Below are positions 50,714 through 59,404 of a stretch of 64,000 nucleotides of DNA, piece after piece. Every line of letters starts with the position of its first letter. Positions within the stretch are counted from its first letter, which is position 1. A program made the position numbers and the translations under genes. The notes beneath the pieces are model-generated. The model made no database searches, had not been told where the DNA came from, and was given only the letters and a program-made list of their open reading frames with translations. Origin of the DNA: Thermococcus sp. P6 (GTDB lineage Archaea; Methanobacteriota_B; Thermococci; Thermococcales; Thermococcaceae). The DNA is taken from assembly GCF_002214525.1 (NCBI RefSeq), contig NZ_CP015104.1:620001-684000 (forward strand), given 5' to 3'.

Positions 50714-51468
50714 GATCCTTCACCCCCGATCGGCTCGTCCGCTTCAACTCCAAGGGCCCTCATGAAGACCTCCTCGAGGTTTCTGGCACCGTAACGCTCC
50801 TTAAGCTCGGATGGCGTTCCCACCTCGATTATCCTGCCACGGTCTATGAGCGCAACCCTGTCGCACAGGAACTCCACTTCGAGCATGTTGTGGCTCGAAA
50901 TAAGGAAGGTAATCCCTTCCTCCTCCGAAAAGCGCCTTATTGTCCTCCTTATGGTGTAGGCGTTGACTATGTCCAGACCGCTCGCAGGCTCGTCGAGTAC
51001 GGCCAGCTTTGGCCTCACCATCAGGGCCCTCGCTATAAGGAGCTTCCTCGTCATGCCCTTGGAGTAGGTAGAGACCCTGTCGTAGAGCCTCTCACCAAGG
51101 TCCGAAAGCTTCACGCCGAGCTCCAGCATCTCCGAGGCTCTTTCCCGGTCCTTGGCGTATAGCTTCGCCATGAACTCGAGGTACTCGTAGCCCGTGAGGT
51201 TCCTGTAGGCCCCGGCCTCCTCGGGAAGGTAACTGATGACCTCCCTCACCCTGTCGGCTTCCCTCACCACATCGTGGCCGTCTATCGTCGCCCTTCCACC
51301 GGTGGGCTTCAGTAGGGTCGACAGTATCTTCAGCGTCGTGCTCTTCCCGGCCCCGTTGGGACCGATGAGACCGAAGATCTCCCCCTCGTTGATGGAGAAG
51401 CTTATCCCCCTGAGGGCCTTAACCTTTCTGTATTCCTTTTCAAGGTTCGTAACCTCGACGATGGGCAT
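50710..51468 (-). CDS. ABC transporter ATPase (NatA-like)
   Basis: A 252-residue ATPase with Walker A GPNGAGKSTTL, Q-loop YLPEEAGAYRN, signature YSKGMTRKLLIARAL and Walker B LAVLDEPASGLD, H-loop SSHNMLEVEFLCD. The N-terminal MPIVEVTNLEKEYRKVKALR opening is standard. It overlaps the permease start by 4 bp (TTG within the stop region), the first gene of the exporter operon. Confidence 0.93.
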   Translation of the reverse strand: MPIVEVTNLEKEYRKVKALRGISFSINEGEIFGLIGPNGAGKSTTLKILSTLLKPTGGRATIDGHDVVREADRVREVISYLPEEAGAYRNLTGYEYLEFMAKLYAKDRERASEMLELGVKLSDLGERLYDRVSTYSKGMTRKLLIARALMVRPKLAVLDEPASGLDIVNAYTIRRTIRRFSEEEGITFLISSHNMLEVEFLCDRVALIDRGRIIEVGTPSELKERYGARNLEEVFMRALGVEADEPIGGEGS

Positions 51469-51552
51469 GGATACCTCCCGACACTCGATCGCTCCTTCAT
51501 CTTATAACCTTCTCCCTCAAAGTTTTTAAATGGAGCGGGGAACTGAATCCGT

Positions 51553-51640
51553 GCGGGGGTTGCCGAGCCTGGCCAAAGGCGCGGGATTTAGGGTCCCGTC
51601 CCGCAGGGGTTCCGGGGTTCGAATCCCCGCCCCCGCACCA
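51553..51640 (+). tRNA. tRNA-Leu (anticodon TAG)
   Basis: 88 nt with a long variable arm typical of tRNA-Leu. Acceptor GCGGGGG pairs with CCCCCGC, the anticodon stem-loop is CGGGA-TTTAGGG-TCCCG (anticodon TAG), variable arm GTCCCGCAGGGGTTC region, T-arm CGGGGTTCGAATCCCCG, and CCA is encoded. TATA-like AAGTTTTTAAATGG is at about 51518-51531. Confidence 0.95.
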
Positions 51641-51712
51641 GTAAACACCGGAGAAAAGTCGAAGGGAGCTTCTTCTTGTCTTTAAATCAGGTTTCAAGCT
51701 CGAAGAATTTTC

Positions 51713-51790
51713 TGGCGGGCCGGGCGGGATTTGAACCCGCGACCTTCGGCTCCGGAGGCCGACGCCCCGTCCTGGCTAGGCCACCGGCCC
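51713..51790 (-). tRNA. tRNA-Arg (anticodon CCG)
   Basis: On the minus strand the acceptor GGGCCGG pairs with CCGGCCC, the anticodon stem-loop is TCGGC-CTCCGGA-GCCGA (anticodon CCG), T-arm GCGGGTTCAAATCCCGC and encoded CCA. A TATA-like GATTTTTAAAGCC is at about 51813-51826. Confidence 0.95.
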
Positions 51791-51921
51791 ACACCCGTGG
51801 TTGTTTCACGGGAGGCTTTAAAAATCTAACCGCTCGCTGGGGATCAAGATGTTCATAAGGGTTCAGCAAAGCTTTTTAGCTCCTGCAACTTAATCGTTTC
51901 AGGGGTAGGGGGAGTGATAGC

Positions 51922-52287
51922 ATGGAACCACAGGAGTTCAAACTCACCGAAGAGGGTATAAAAGCGGTTCTTCCACCTCTCGAGGCCGAGATAATGGAGC
52001 ACATGTGGGAGGTCAGGGTCGCCACGGCAGGGGAGGTCTACAGGCACATGAAGGAGAAACACCCGGACCTGAGGCGCTCCACCGTAAGCATCCTCATGAA
52101 CCGCCTGTGCGAGCGTGGACTCCTGAGGAGGAGCATCGAAAGGGGCAGGGGCGGAATGAGGTACGTTTATTCGATAACCTCAACCCGGGAGGAGTTCGAG
52201 AAGAAGGTTGTTGAGAGTATCCTCGATGCGCTGATGACGAACTTCAAGGAGGCGACCTACGCCTACCTCTCAAGGATCAAGAAGTGA
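51922..52287 (+). CDS. BlaI/MecI/CopY-like transcriptional repressor
   Basis: A 121-residue protein of the BlaI/MecI/CopY (penicillinase-repressor) type: a winged helix with LPPLEAEIMEHMWEVRVATA and KHPDLRRSTVSILMNRLCER as recognition region, and a C-terminal dimerisation helix (EEFEKKVVESILDALMTNFK). ATG 51922 follows GGGGGAGTGATAGC. It directly precedes, and is coupled to, a membrane zinc peptidase gene, the arrangement of BlaI-BlaR1 systems, in which the peptidase cleaves the repressor. Confidence 0.87.
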   Translation: MEPQEFKLTEEGIKAVLPPLEAEIMEHMWEVRVATAGEVYRHMKEKHPDLRRSTVSILMNRLCERGLLRRSIERGRGGMRYVYSITSTREEFEKKVVESILDALMTNFKEATYAYLSRIKK

Positions 52288-52292
52288 TGGCG

Positions 52293-53072
52293 ATGCTCCT
52301 CGTTGTCCTGGTCCTCGAGGTCATGCTGGCCTTGATGGCCCTGAAGGAACTGGGTCTCGAAATGGTCATGGCATCACTGGGGTTCATAGTACTGCTGAAC
52401 CTATGGGTCTCAACGAGGGACGTTAAGGGCAGCTACATAAACCTCGAAAGGAAGGAGGCCCCCTGGCTTTACGATGGAATAGCAAGAATGGCCAGAAAGG
52501 CGGGAATTCCAATGCCCAGGGTGCTCATTCTGGACGACTATATACCCAACGCCTACTCCTTCAAGAACACCGTGGTACTCTCCATGGGACTCTTCGAGGT
52601 GCTCGAGGAGGGGGAAATACTGGCGGTGGCGGCCCACGAGATAGGCCACATAAAGAACGGGGACACGAGGATGTTTCCGATGCTGGCCTACGGCAGGTAC
52701 CTGACGATGATATTCACCGCTGCGCTCATCATTCTGGCCGACAGCTGGATCGTTACGCTGGGAGCCATCTCACTCTACGCCCTCTACGAGGTCGCCAGGG
52801 CGGACTTCCTCAAGGACAGGGAGTTCAAAGCCGACGAGACAGCCCTCAGGCTTCTCGATGCACCCATGAGCCTCAAGAGGGCCCTCGAAGAGCTCAAGTA
52901 CTACGAAGACCTGCGCGTGAAGGTCAAACAGAGCGCACTGCCGAGCATAGAACCCTCCATAGAGAGGAAACAGAAGAAGCCGGTGGTGAACACCCATCCG
53001 AGCTACGACGAGAGGATACTCAGAATACTCATGGAGCTTAACAGCAACATGTTCAACCAGAAGGTGCAGTGA
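52293..53072 (+). CDS. M48-type membrane zinc metallopeptidase
   Basis: A 259-residue membrane protease. Two N-terminal hydrophobic segments precede LERKEAPWLYDGIARMARKA, and the zinc motif is AVAAHEIGHIKNGDTR (HEIGH, about residue 117) with the third ligand in DREFKADETALRLL. Another hydrophobic stretch (MIFTAALIILADSWIVTLG) follows the motif, as in HtpX. The start is ATG 52293 with GTGAT upstream; ATG 52287 is possible. It lacks the BlaR1 sensor domain; a role in cleaving its BlaI-like partner is inference. Confidence 0.85.
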   Translation: MLLVVLVLEVMLALMALKELGLEMVMASLGFIVLLNLWVSTRDVKGSYINLERKEAPWLYDGIARMARKAGIPMPRVLILDDYIPNAYSFKNTVVLSMGLFEVLEEGEILAVAAHEIGHIKNGDTRMFPMLAYGRYLTMIFTAALIILADSWIVTLGAISLYALYEVARADFLKDREFKADETALRLLDAPMSLKRALEELKYYEDLRVKVKQSALPSIEPSIERKQKKPVVNTHPSYDERILRILMELNSNMFNQKVQ

Positions 53073-53073
53073 T

Positions 53074-53604
53074 ATGCCCGTTGAGATAATCCTCGATGGG
53101 GAGAAGGCGGAGAGGATAAAGCGCCTGCGCCCAACCAAGGACGAGTACTTCATGCTGATAGCCAAGCTCGTCTCCCTCAGGGCCACGTGCCCGCGCCTCC
53201 GGGTCGGTGCGGTAGCGGTAAAGGACGGCTACATCCTTGCCACGGGTTACAACGGCGCCCCGAGGGGCATGGACCACTGCGTAGACGTGGGATGCCTCAT
53301 CGTCGACGGCCACTGCCACAGGGCGGTGCATGCGGAACAGAACGTCATAGCCATGGCGGCCAGAAAGGGCATAAGCCTCGAGGGGGCGACGCTTTACGTT
53401 ACCCACTTCCCCTGCGACACCTGCTTCAAGATAGTCATAAACGCCGGCATAACGGAGATAGTCTACGAGGAGATGTACCCGAACGAGGCAACGGAGATAC
53501 TGCTCAGGGAAGCGCAGGAGAAGGGGATAGTAAAGATAAGGCAGTTCAAACTTTCAAAGGAAAGGGTCAGGGCGTTTCTGGAAGAGCTGTTCGAAGGGTT
53601 CTAA
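53074..53604 (+). CDS. dCMP deaminase-family protein
   Basis: A 176-residue cytidine/deoxycytidylate deaminase-like zinc enzyme. The zinc site is CHRAVHAEQNVIAMAA (His-Ala-Glu) and THFPCDTCFKIV (PCxxC); an additional cysteine/histidine site MDHCVDVGCLI precedes. In deoxynucleotide metabolism it would convert dCMP to dUMP. It follows the M48 peptidase by 1 bp, so may be in the same transcript. Its stop overlaps the convergent DUF2304 gene by 4 bp. Confidence 0.9.
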   Translation: MPVEIILDGEKAERIKRLRPTKDEYFMLIAKLVSLRATCPRLRVGAVAVKDGYILATGYNGAPRGMDHCVDVGCLIVDGHCHRAVHAEQNVIAMAARKGISLEGATLYVTHFPCDTCFKIVINAGITEIVYEEMYPNEATEILLREAQEKGIVKIRQFKLSKERVRAFLEELFEGF

Positions 53605-53963
53605 GGCTTTTCCTTCTCCCTAAGGAGTTCCCTTATTTCCTCCAGCTCTATGGCCATCTTCCTCGTCAGTTCGGTTATCTCCCTCTCGGTCCTGTCAACG
53701 GCGAGGTAGACCTTAAAGATCATGAGGTAGGCCAGCCCTATGGCCACGACGAAGAGCGAGTCAAGACCCCTGCCGAGGCCGAGCAGTCGCCGTATGGTCA
53801 TGGCTATCTCCACAGGAAAAACCGAGACGATCAGAAGGCCTACGAGGATGGCCTCCCAGAAGAGAAAATCGCCCCATTCAAGTTCCTTCCTTCCGTACTT
53901 CCCGAGCACGTAAAGCATAAGGGCCAGCACAACGGTTATGGCCATGTACTGAACCGCATACAT
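53601..53963 (-). CDS. DUF2304-like membrane protein
   Basis: A 120-residue protein with three hydrophobic segments (YMAITVVLALMLYVLG, FLFWEAILVGLLIVSV, LFVVAIGLAYLMIFKVYLAV) and a charged coiled tail (TEREITELTRKMAIELEEIR). The pattern is that of DUF2304 proteins, commonly found next to GT2 polyprenyl-phosphate glycosyltransferases, as here. ATG 53963 follows GAGGTGATGAGG. Probably a membrane partner of the upstream HAD-GT2 protein. Confidence 0.8.
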   Translation of the reverse strand: MYAVQYMAITVVLALMLYVLGKYGRKELEWGDFLFWEAILVGLLIVSVFPVEIAMTIRRLLGLGRGLDSLFVVAIGLAYLMIFKVYLAVDRTEREITELTRKMAIELEEIRELLREKEKP

Positions 53964-53968
53964 CCTCA

Positions 53969-55291
53969 TCACCTCATCTTGTCGAGCAGTAGATTAAGGG
54001 CTATCTTCATGCCCTCAAGAACGTTCGTCCCCTTCTTCATCGAGTAATCCGTATAAACCGCACTTATGGGGACCTCAACTATCCTGCATCCGTTCTTTGC
54101 CGCCTCGATTATTATCTCGCTCGAAACGGCGTAACGGTCGCAGGTTATCCTTATCCGGGAGGCGCAGTCTCCGTTAAGGCACCTGAGCCCGCTCTGGCTG
54201 TCGCTCACGTATCTGCGTGCAAAGAGGGCAGTTATGGCATCAAGAACAAAGTTCCCAAGGCGCTTAACGGGGGGCATCTGGCTGACGTCCCCCTTAAGCC
54301 TCGAGCCAACGGCGAAGTCCGCCCTCCCCTCGGCAACCGGCTTCATCACCCTGAGAGCATCGCTCACGAGGTGCTGGCCGTCGGCGTCAAAGGTGAGGAT
54401 GAGCCGGGCGCCCTTCCTGAGGGCGTAGGCGATGCCGGTTCCAAGGGCACCACCGAGGCCCCTGTTGACGAGATGGGTAAGAACGTGAACGCCTCTGGAA
54501 CGGGCTATATCGGGGGTTCTATCGCTGGAACCGTCGTTGACGACCACCATCTCCTCGGGTTTGAAGTGGAGGAGGAGGTCATCGAGAACCCTCCCGATGG
54601 TCGGTTCCTCGTTGTAGGCCGGAACCACAACGCAGGTGCTGAGGAGGTTTTTAAGGAGCTCCAGGAGGTCTTCCATGGTTTCAACCTCAAAATCCGGGCT
54701 GGAATCCACCGAGAAGCTCATCCTGCCCGAGGAGTGCCCCGTCACCATTACGCTCAACGCACCGAGCTCACGGGCGGGGATCACGTCGTAGCCGTGATCT
54801 CCAACCACGAGAACCTTCGCCGGCTCAACTCCAGAGGCCTCGATTATCCTCCTGAGCTGTCCCGGGCTGGGCTTGAGCTCCTCCGGTGGAACGTCGTCCC
54901 TCGTTGAGATAACATCGAAGTAATCCTTTATTCCATGGATTTCAAGGGCCCTGAGAGCTGCCCTCCGGGAGCTCCTCGTCATTATCGCCATCCTGACATT
55001 TTTCTCCCTCAGGAAGTTCAGCACCTCCAGAGTTCCGTCAAAGAGGAAGCTGTTGTTCAGCCTTTCCGTCTCAAGCTCCACGAGGATGGAGTGCAGTTCA
55101 TTGAAGTCCCTGCCGGTTTCGCGGGAGATCCTCAGGAGGCCCTCGTACATCGGTGTAAGGTCACCTATCGTATCCCCGGATAAGCCTGACTCGATGAGCC
55201 GGGATCTTAGTTCCTTCTTGATCTCCGAGAAGGATCCCGGTGCACCCACGAGGGTACCGTCGAGGTCAAAGACCACAAGTCTTACGTCCAT
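53969..55291 (-). CDS. Fusion of HAD phosphatase and GT2 glycosyltransferase
   Basis: A 440-residue two-domain protein. Residues 1-215 are a HAD hydrolase: motif I VVFDLDGTLVG, motif III/IV region KPSPGQLRRIIEASG and VVGDHGYDVIPARE. Residues about 218-440 are a GT2 domain: VVPAYNEEPTIGRVL, FDADGQHLV and DSQSGLRCLNGD. GT2 domains of this kind make polyprenyl-phosphate sugars. The HAD part may process the lipid phosphate or a nucleotide-sugar by-product (inference). ATG 55291 follows GGTGAGAGC. Overlaps DUF2304 coupling region downstream. Confidence 0.85.
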   Translation of the reverse strand: MDVRLVVFDLDGTLVGAPGSFSEIKKELRSRLIESGLSGDTIGDLTPMYEGLLRISRETGRDFNELHSILVELETERLNNSFLFDGTLEVLNFLREKNVRMAIMTRSSRRAALRALEIHGIKDYFDVISTRDDVPPEELKPSPGQLRRIIEASGVEPAKVLVVGDHGYDVIPARELGALSVMVTGHSSGRMSFSVDSSPDFEVETMEDLLELLKNLLSTCVVVPAYNEEPTIGRVLDDLLLHFKPEEMVVVNDGSSDRTPDIARSRGVHVLTHLVNRGLGGALGTGIAYALRKGARLILTFDADGQHLVSDALRVMKPVAEGRADFAVGSRLKGDVSQMPPVKRLGNFVLDAITALFARRYVSDSQSGLRCLNGDCASRIRITCDRYAVSSEIIIEAAKNGCRIVEVPISAVYTDYSMKKGTNVLEGMKIALNLLLDKMR

Positions 55292-55346
55292 GCTCTCACC
55301 GAAGGGTTTATTTTTGAAGGATCCGAAGGTGATCCGGTGTTCGGAT

Positions 55347-56255
55347 ATGATAACGGTTGCACCGCTTATAGGTTTAACCCTCGGTCTCCTGCTCACCCCC
55401 TACGTGGCCGGAAGGATGAGGAGGGCTGGAATCACGGGAAGGGACATCCATAAGAAGGATCTCCCCCAAGTACCCGAAATGGGGGGAGTGGCGATTCTCA
55501 TAGCCCTCCCGCTGGCTCTCGCACCCTTCCTCGGGAAGTCCGGCCCGGAGGTTCTCACGGTTTTTCTGCTCTTCGGGATCGTTGGGATACTCGATGACCT
55601 CACCGGTCTGAGACAGTCCCACAAGGTCCTCCTCTCCCTGATGGTGTCCCTTCCGGTGGCCTTCTTTGACGTCTCCCCCTCGCTGGACTTCTTTGGCCAC
55701 ACCTTAAAGCTGGGCCTCCTTTATCCCCTCTTCGCAGTGCTCTTCGTCACCGGTTCCGCCAACCTCGTCAACATGCTCGCCGGCTTCAACGGGCTTGAGA
55801 TCGGAACGTCGGCGATAATCCTCGGTATCCTTGGGGCCTTAACGGAGGGGGAGGCCAGAATCATGGCCCTGACGGGAATGGGGGTGGCCCTCGGCTTCCT
55901 CTGGTGGAACCGCTATCCGGCGAGGGTCTTTCCGGGCGATACCGGAACCCTCGGGATGGGTGCTCTCATAGGACTGGTGGGGATAACCGGAAAGGTCGAG
56001 GTCTACACGGCCGTCCTCCTCCTGCCGCATTTCCTCGACTTCCTCGTAAAGGCATGGGGCGTTCGATTTGGCGTCAGAAGGTACGGGAGGACGGTCCTTC
56101 TCCCCGATGGAAGGCTTCAGGCCCCGCCCTACCCGAGCTTTCTGGGCTTTATAATGAGAAGAATCAGGGTCACGGAACCTCAGCTGGTGGCCGTTGTCTG
56201 GACGATAGAACTCAGCCTTGGCCTCCTCCTTCTGGCCCTTCATCTATTAACTTGA
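55347..56255 (+). CDS. Alg7/MraY-like UDP-sugar:polyprenyl-phosphate sugar-1-phosphate transferase
   Basis: A 302-residue membrane protein with about ten helices. Family motifs are DIHKKDLPQVPEMGG (near residue 35), GILDDLTGLRQSHK (Asp pair), NMLAGFNGLEIG and VFPGDTGTLGMG, the hallmarks of Alg7/GPT and MraY. It likely transfers GlcNAc-1-phosphate to dolichyl phosphate at the start of N-glycosylation. ATG 55347 is used; the near-perfect GGTGATCC lies 13 bases upstream, a long spacing. Its 3' end overlaps the convergent Cas6 gene by 44 bp. Confidence 0.87.
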   Translation: MITVAPLIGLTLGLLLTPYVAGRMRRAGITGRDIHKKDLPQVPEMGGVAILIALPLALAPFLGKSGPEVLTVFLLFGIVGILDDLTGLRQSHKVLLSLMVSLPVAFFDVSPSLDFFGHTLKLGLLYPLFAVLFVTGSANLVNMLAGFNGLEIGTSAIILGILGALTEGEARIMALTGMGVALGFLWWNRYPARVFPGDTGTLGMGALIGLVGITGKVEVYTAVLLLPHFLDFLVKAWGVRFGVRRYGRTVLLPDGRLQAPPYPSFLGFIMRRIRVTEPQLVAVVWTIELSLGLLLLALHLLT

Positions 56256-56961
56256 CCATTCCAAAACCGTAGCGTGTTTTCTCCCCAAAACCGTTCTCGT
56301 ACCCAAAACGGGCTATCTCCCGGGAGCCGTGATAACGGAATATCATGAGGGAACCGCGGTAGTAGCCCTCCCTGATCATGATCCTGACGGGCTTGAACTT
56401 GATAACGTCGATTGAGAAGTCCCTGTCCTCGGGCATGGAGCCGTTTATGGCAGAATACCTCCTCAGCATCACCTTGCGGAGCTTGTCGAAGAAGGCATCG
56501 TCGTCCGGGTAGAGGTCCCAGACCTTCATCCGATCCCTGACGAGCTTAACCGTCCTCACCACCACCGGACTGAGCGTTGAGAAGAGCGCCCCATCCTTTA
56601 TGGGAGGTTCCTTGAGGATCTTAACGTCCTCGGCCATGAAGGAACTATCGCCCAGCCGTAGAGCTGGAGCCTGTATGAAGCCCTCAACAATCGCCTTCAT
56701 CAGCTCGGCCGATGAGGAGGAAACGTAGAGGGAAACCTCGTCGGAGAGGACCTTTATTCCCCTGTCGGGAATCAGCTGGCGCTCCCGGACCATGACCCTT
56801 GAGAAGGTGAAGTAATCAACGTTACTCACCTCGACCTGATGGGCGAGCTCGGGGGAGACGATCGCCATCTTCTCGAGTATCTGTGTGTAAACGTCGTAGT
56901 TGTAATTGAAAGGGAGAACCGTGCCCTCTTCCAGAGGCCTGAATTTTAACTGAACCCTCAT
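56212..56961 (-). CDS. Cas6-like CRISPR RNA-binding protein, non-catalytic type
   Basis: A 249-residue protein with the double ferredoxin-like fold of Cas6 and its C-terminal glycine-rich signature YENGFGEKTRYGFGMVKLID. The Pyrococcus furiosus Cas6 residues Tyr31, His46 and Lys52 are not found at matching positions (31 is Lys; the segment VEVSNVDYFTFS replaces LHEVKGPKLFTYS), as in the non-catalytic Pyrococcus paralogue Cas6nc (from memory). It stands alone without other cas genes; start at 56961 after GGGGTGGG. It may bind repeat RNA without cutting it. Confidence 0.85.
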   Translation of the reverse strand: MRVQLKFRPLEEGTVLPFNYNYDVYTQILEKMAIVSPELAHQVEVSNVDYFTFSRVMVRERQLIPDRGIKVLSDEVSLYVSSSSAELMKAIVEGFIQAPALRLGDSSFMAEDVKILKEPPIKDGALFSTLSPVVVRTVKLVRDRMKVWDLYPDDDAFFDKLRKVMLRRYSAINGSMPEDRDFSIDVIKFKPVRIMIREGYYRGSLMIFRYHGSREIARFGYENGFGEKTRYGFGMVKLIDEGPEGGGQG

Positions 56962-57070
56962 TATAACCCACCCCTCTGCAACAGGGTGCTATTAACACCC
57001 AAAGTTAATAAGGATTTCGCAGATGAATCAACCACGTTGACTTAACACCAAAGGACGAATCGGAAGATAT

Positions 57071-57084
57071 CAAAAGGTATATAA
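57071..57084 (+). promoter_or_regulatory. TATA-like promoter of PAN
   Basis: CAAAAGGTATATAAG, a good BRE/TATA match, 76-89 bp before ATG 57160, giving a leader of about 50 nt. Confidence 0.65.
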
Positions 57085-57159
57085 GTGGGGGGAGAGAAAA
57101 TATAGTAGGTAGAGTTAAAAGGCCCTTCTTCATAGTTTAAAGCGGGAGAGGTGAGGATT

Positions 57160-58356
57160 ATGGGTGTCGAAGACTTTGATGTTGAAAGACCGAACGAGTA
57201 CGATGATTACGTCACTTACCTGAAAAGGCGCATAAGGCAGCTTGAACTACAGGTGAGAACGCTTGAGGCCGATAAGGAGAGGCTTGAGAAGGAACTCTCC
57301 CGCCTCAGGATGGAGATGTCCAGACTGAGGCAGCCGCCGGCCTTCGCCGGAACCCTCATAGAACTCCTCGATGAGGACAGGGCGATAGTTCAGAACCACA
57401 ACGGGCCGAGGTTCGTGGTAAGGATAGCGCCGTGGATAGAGAGGGAAAACCTGAAACCCGGAGCGAGGGTGGCCCTCGACCAGAGGACGATGGCGGTGGT
57501 GGAACTCCTTCCGAACGAAAAGGACCCGAGTGTCCTCGGCTTCGAGGTCATCGAAAGACCCGAGATCAGCTACAAGGACATCGGAGGCCTCGAAGAACAG
57601 CTTCGGGAGTTAAGGGAAGCGATAGAACTGCCCCTGAAACACCCAGAGCTCTTCGAGAAGGTTGGGATCGAACCGCCCAAGGGGGTTCTCCTCTACGGGC
57701 CACCCGGATGCGGGAAGACCCTCATGGCAAAGGCCCTGGCACACGAGGTTGAAGGCACGTTCATAAGGGTCGTTGGCAGCGAGCTGGTGAGGAAGTTCAT
57801 CGGCGAGGGTGCCCGTCTGGTTCACGAGCTTTTTGAACTCGCCAAGGAGAAGGCACCTACGATAGTCTTCATCGACGAGATAGACGCCATAGGCGCCAAA
57901 AGGATGGACGAGACAACCGGCGGCGAGAGGGAGGTCAATAGAACGCTCATGCAACTTCTGGCCGAGATGGACGGCTTCGACCCGAGGGGCAACGTGAAGA
58001 TCATAGCGGCAACCAACAGGCCGGACATCCTCGATCCGGCTCTACTCAGGCCCGGAAGGTTCGACAGGATAATAGAGGTTCCGCTCCCGGACTTCCGCGG
58101 AAGGCTGGAGATACTCAAAGTCCACACGAGGAAGATGAACCTCCGGAACGTTGACCTGAACGCCATAGCGGAGATGACGGAGGGAGCGAGCGGGGCCGAT
58201 CTAAAGGCCATAGTGACGGAGGCAGGGATGTTCGCCATAAGGAACAGGCGGGAAGAGATAACCCACGAGGATTTCCTGAAGGCCGTGGAGAAGGTGCTCG
58301 GGAGTGAGCAGAAGCTCGCCCAGAAGATGGCCCTTCACGAGGTCATGTACGGCTGA
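57160..58356 (+). CDS. pan: Proteasome-activating nucleotidase PAN
   Basis: A 398-residue AAA ATPase that unfolds proteins for the 20S proteasome. Residues about 15-60 form a coiled coil ([20 protein letters not shown]), about 65-125 an OB domain, followed by the AAA domain with Walker A GPPGCGKT, Walker [12 protein letters not shown], the SRH region [20 protein letters not shown] and a C-terminal MYG, the HbYX motif that docks into the proteasome. ATG 57160 follows GAGAGGTGAGGATT; the in-frame GTG before it is rejected. Confidence 0.96.
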   Translation: MGVEDFDVERPNEYDDYVTYLKRRIRQLELQVRTLEADKERLEKELSRLRMEMSRLRQPPAFAGTLIELLDEDRAIVQNHNGPRFVVRIAPWIERENLKPGARVALDQRTMAVVELLPNEKDPSVLGFEVIERPEISYKDIGGLEEQLRELREAIELPLKHPELFEKVGIEPPKGVLLYGPPGCGKTLMAKALAHEVEGTFIRVVGSELVRKFIGEGARLVHELFELAKEKAPTIVFIDEIDAIGAKRMDETTGGEREVNRTLMQLLAEMDGFDPRGNVKIIAATNRPDILDPALLRPGRFDRIIEVPLPDFRGRLEILKVHTRKMNLRNVDLNAIAEMTEGASGADLKAIVTEAGMFAIRNRREEITHEDFLKAVEKVLGSEQKLAQKMALHEVMYG

Positions 58357-58465
58357 TTTTCTTCCCCACCTTTTCTTCCACCGGATCATCAGCATGAAGG
58401 CGTCCGGCCAAACCAATGGGCTATGTTTATAAATCCCCGTTGAAGATGAACCCGGGAGGCGGGTA

Positions 58466-59404
58466 ATGGTAAGCAAGCTGCTGGCACTCGAGGCGTATCC
58501 CGAGCTGAAGGATCTCGATTTCAGGATACTCAGGGGAGTAGAGCTGAACATGAAACACCACAGGTGGGTTCCACTGGAGGACGTGGCGAGGTTCGCGAGG
58601 GTTGACGTTGAAACGGCTTCCTTCAGACTGGGCAAACTGGACGAGCTGTCCCTCGTCAGGAGGAGGAGCGATATCGGCTACATCGGCTACCAGCTAACGA
58701 TCCACGGCTACGATGCGCTCGCAATAAGGGCGCTGGCCAGAAAGGGGATCATAGCTTCCATAGGCACGACCCAGATTGGGGTGGGAAAGGACGCCGACGT
58801 TTACCCGGGAGTAACCCCGACCGGCGAAAGGGTGGCTGTGAAGTTCAACAGGATAGGCGGAAGGGTGGCCTCGAGGAAAGCCGGCTACCACGGGGACGTT
58901 TTCAACGACAAGCATCACACGAGCTGGCTCTACGTTTCCAGATTGATAGCCAAAAAGGAGTACGACGCCCTCGTGTTGCTAAGCCCGATCGTTAGAGTCC
59001 CGAGGCCGATAGCGTGGAACAGGCACGTTCTGGTGATGGAGTTCATAGAGGGAACCGAACTGTCGGAGCTCCGCGAGGGTGAGCTCTCCACGAGAGAGGC
59101 TGGGAAGATACTCGAGGAGGTCCTGAAGGATTACCTCAAGGCGGTCCGCTTCGGCATAGTTCACTCGGATATGAGCGAGTTCAACATCGTCCTGACGGGG
59201 GAGGGCGATATCCTTATAATAGACTGGGCCCAGTACACTTCAACGATCGATCCCGAAAGCTACGATCTCCTCAGGAGGGACGTAACCGTTCTGCTGAACG
59301 CCTTCAGGAGAAGATGGGGCGTGGAAAAGAGGTTTGAAGAGGTGTGGCCGGAGTTTGAGAGGGCATGGCTCGAGAGCAGGGGTGAGAAACATGATGAAAC
59401 GTGA
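58466..59404 (+). CDS. rio2: RIO2 atypical serine kinase
   Basis: A 312-residue RIO2-type protein kinase/ATPase. Residues 1-85 are the RIO2-specific winged helix (KHHRWVPLEDVARFARVDVE), then the kinase core: P-loop region IGVGKDADVYPG, Lys in VAVKFNRIG, catalytic loop FGIVHSDMSEFNIV and metal loop LIIDWAQY. It acts in maturation of the small ribosomal subunit. TATA-like TGTTTATAAATCC is at about 58424-58436. It overlaps the next gene by 14 bp. Confidence 0.96.
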   Translation: MVSKLLALEAYPELKDLDFRILRGVELNMKHHRWVPLEDVARFARVDVETASFRLGKLDELSLVRRRSDIGYIGYQLTIHGYDALAIRALARKGIIASIGTTQIGVGKDADVYPGVTPTGERVAVKFNRIGGRVASRKAGYHGDVFNDKHHTSWLYVSRLIAKKEYDALVLLSPIVRVPRPIAWNRHVLVMEFIEGTELSELREGELSTREAGKILEEVLKDYLKAVRFGIVHSDMSEFNIVLTGEGDILIIDWAQYTSTIDPESYDLLRRDVTVLLNAFRRRWGVEKRFEEVWPEFERAWLESRGEKHDET

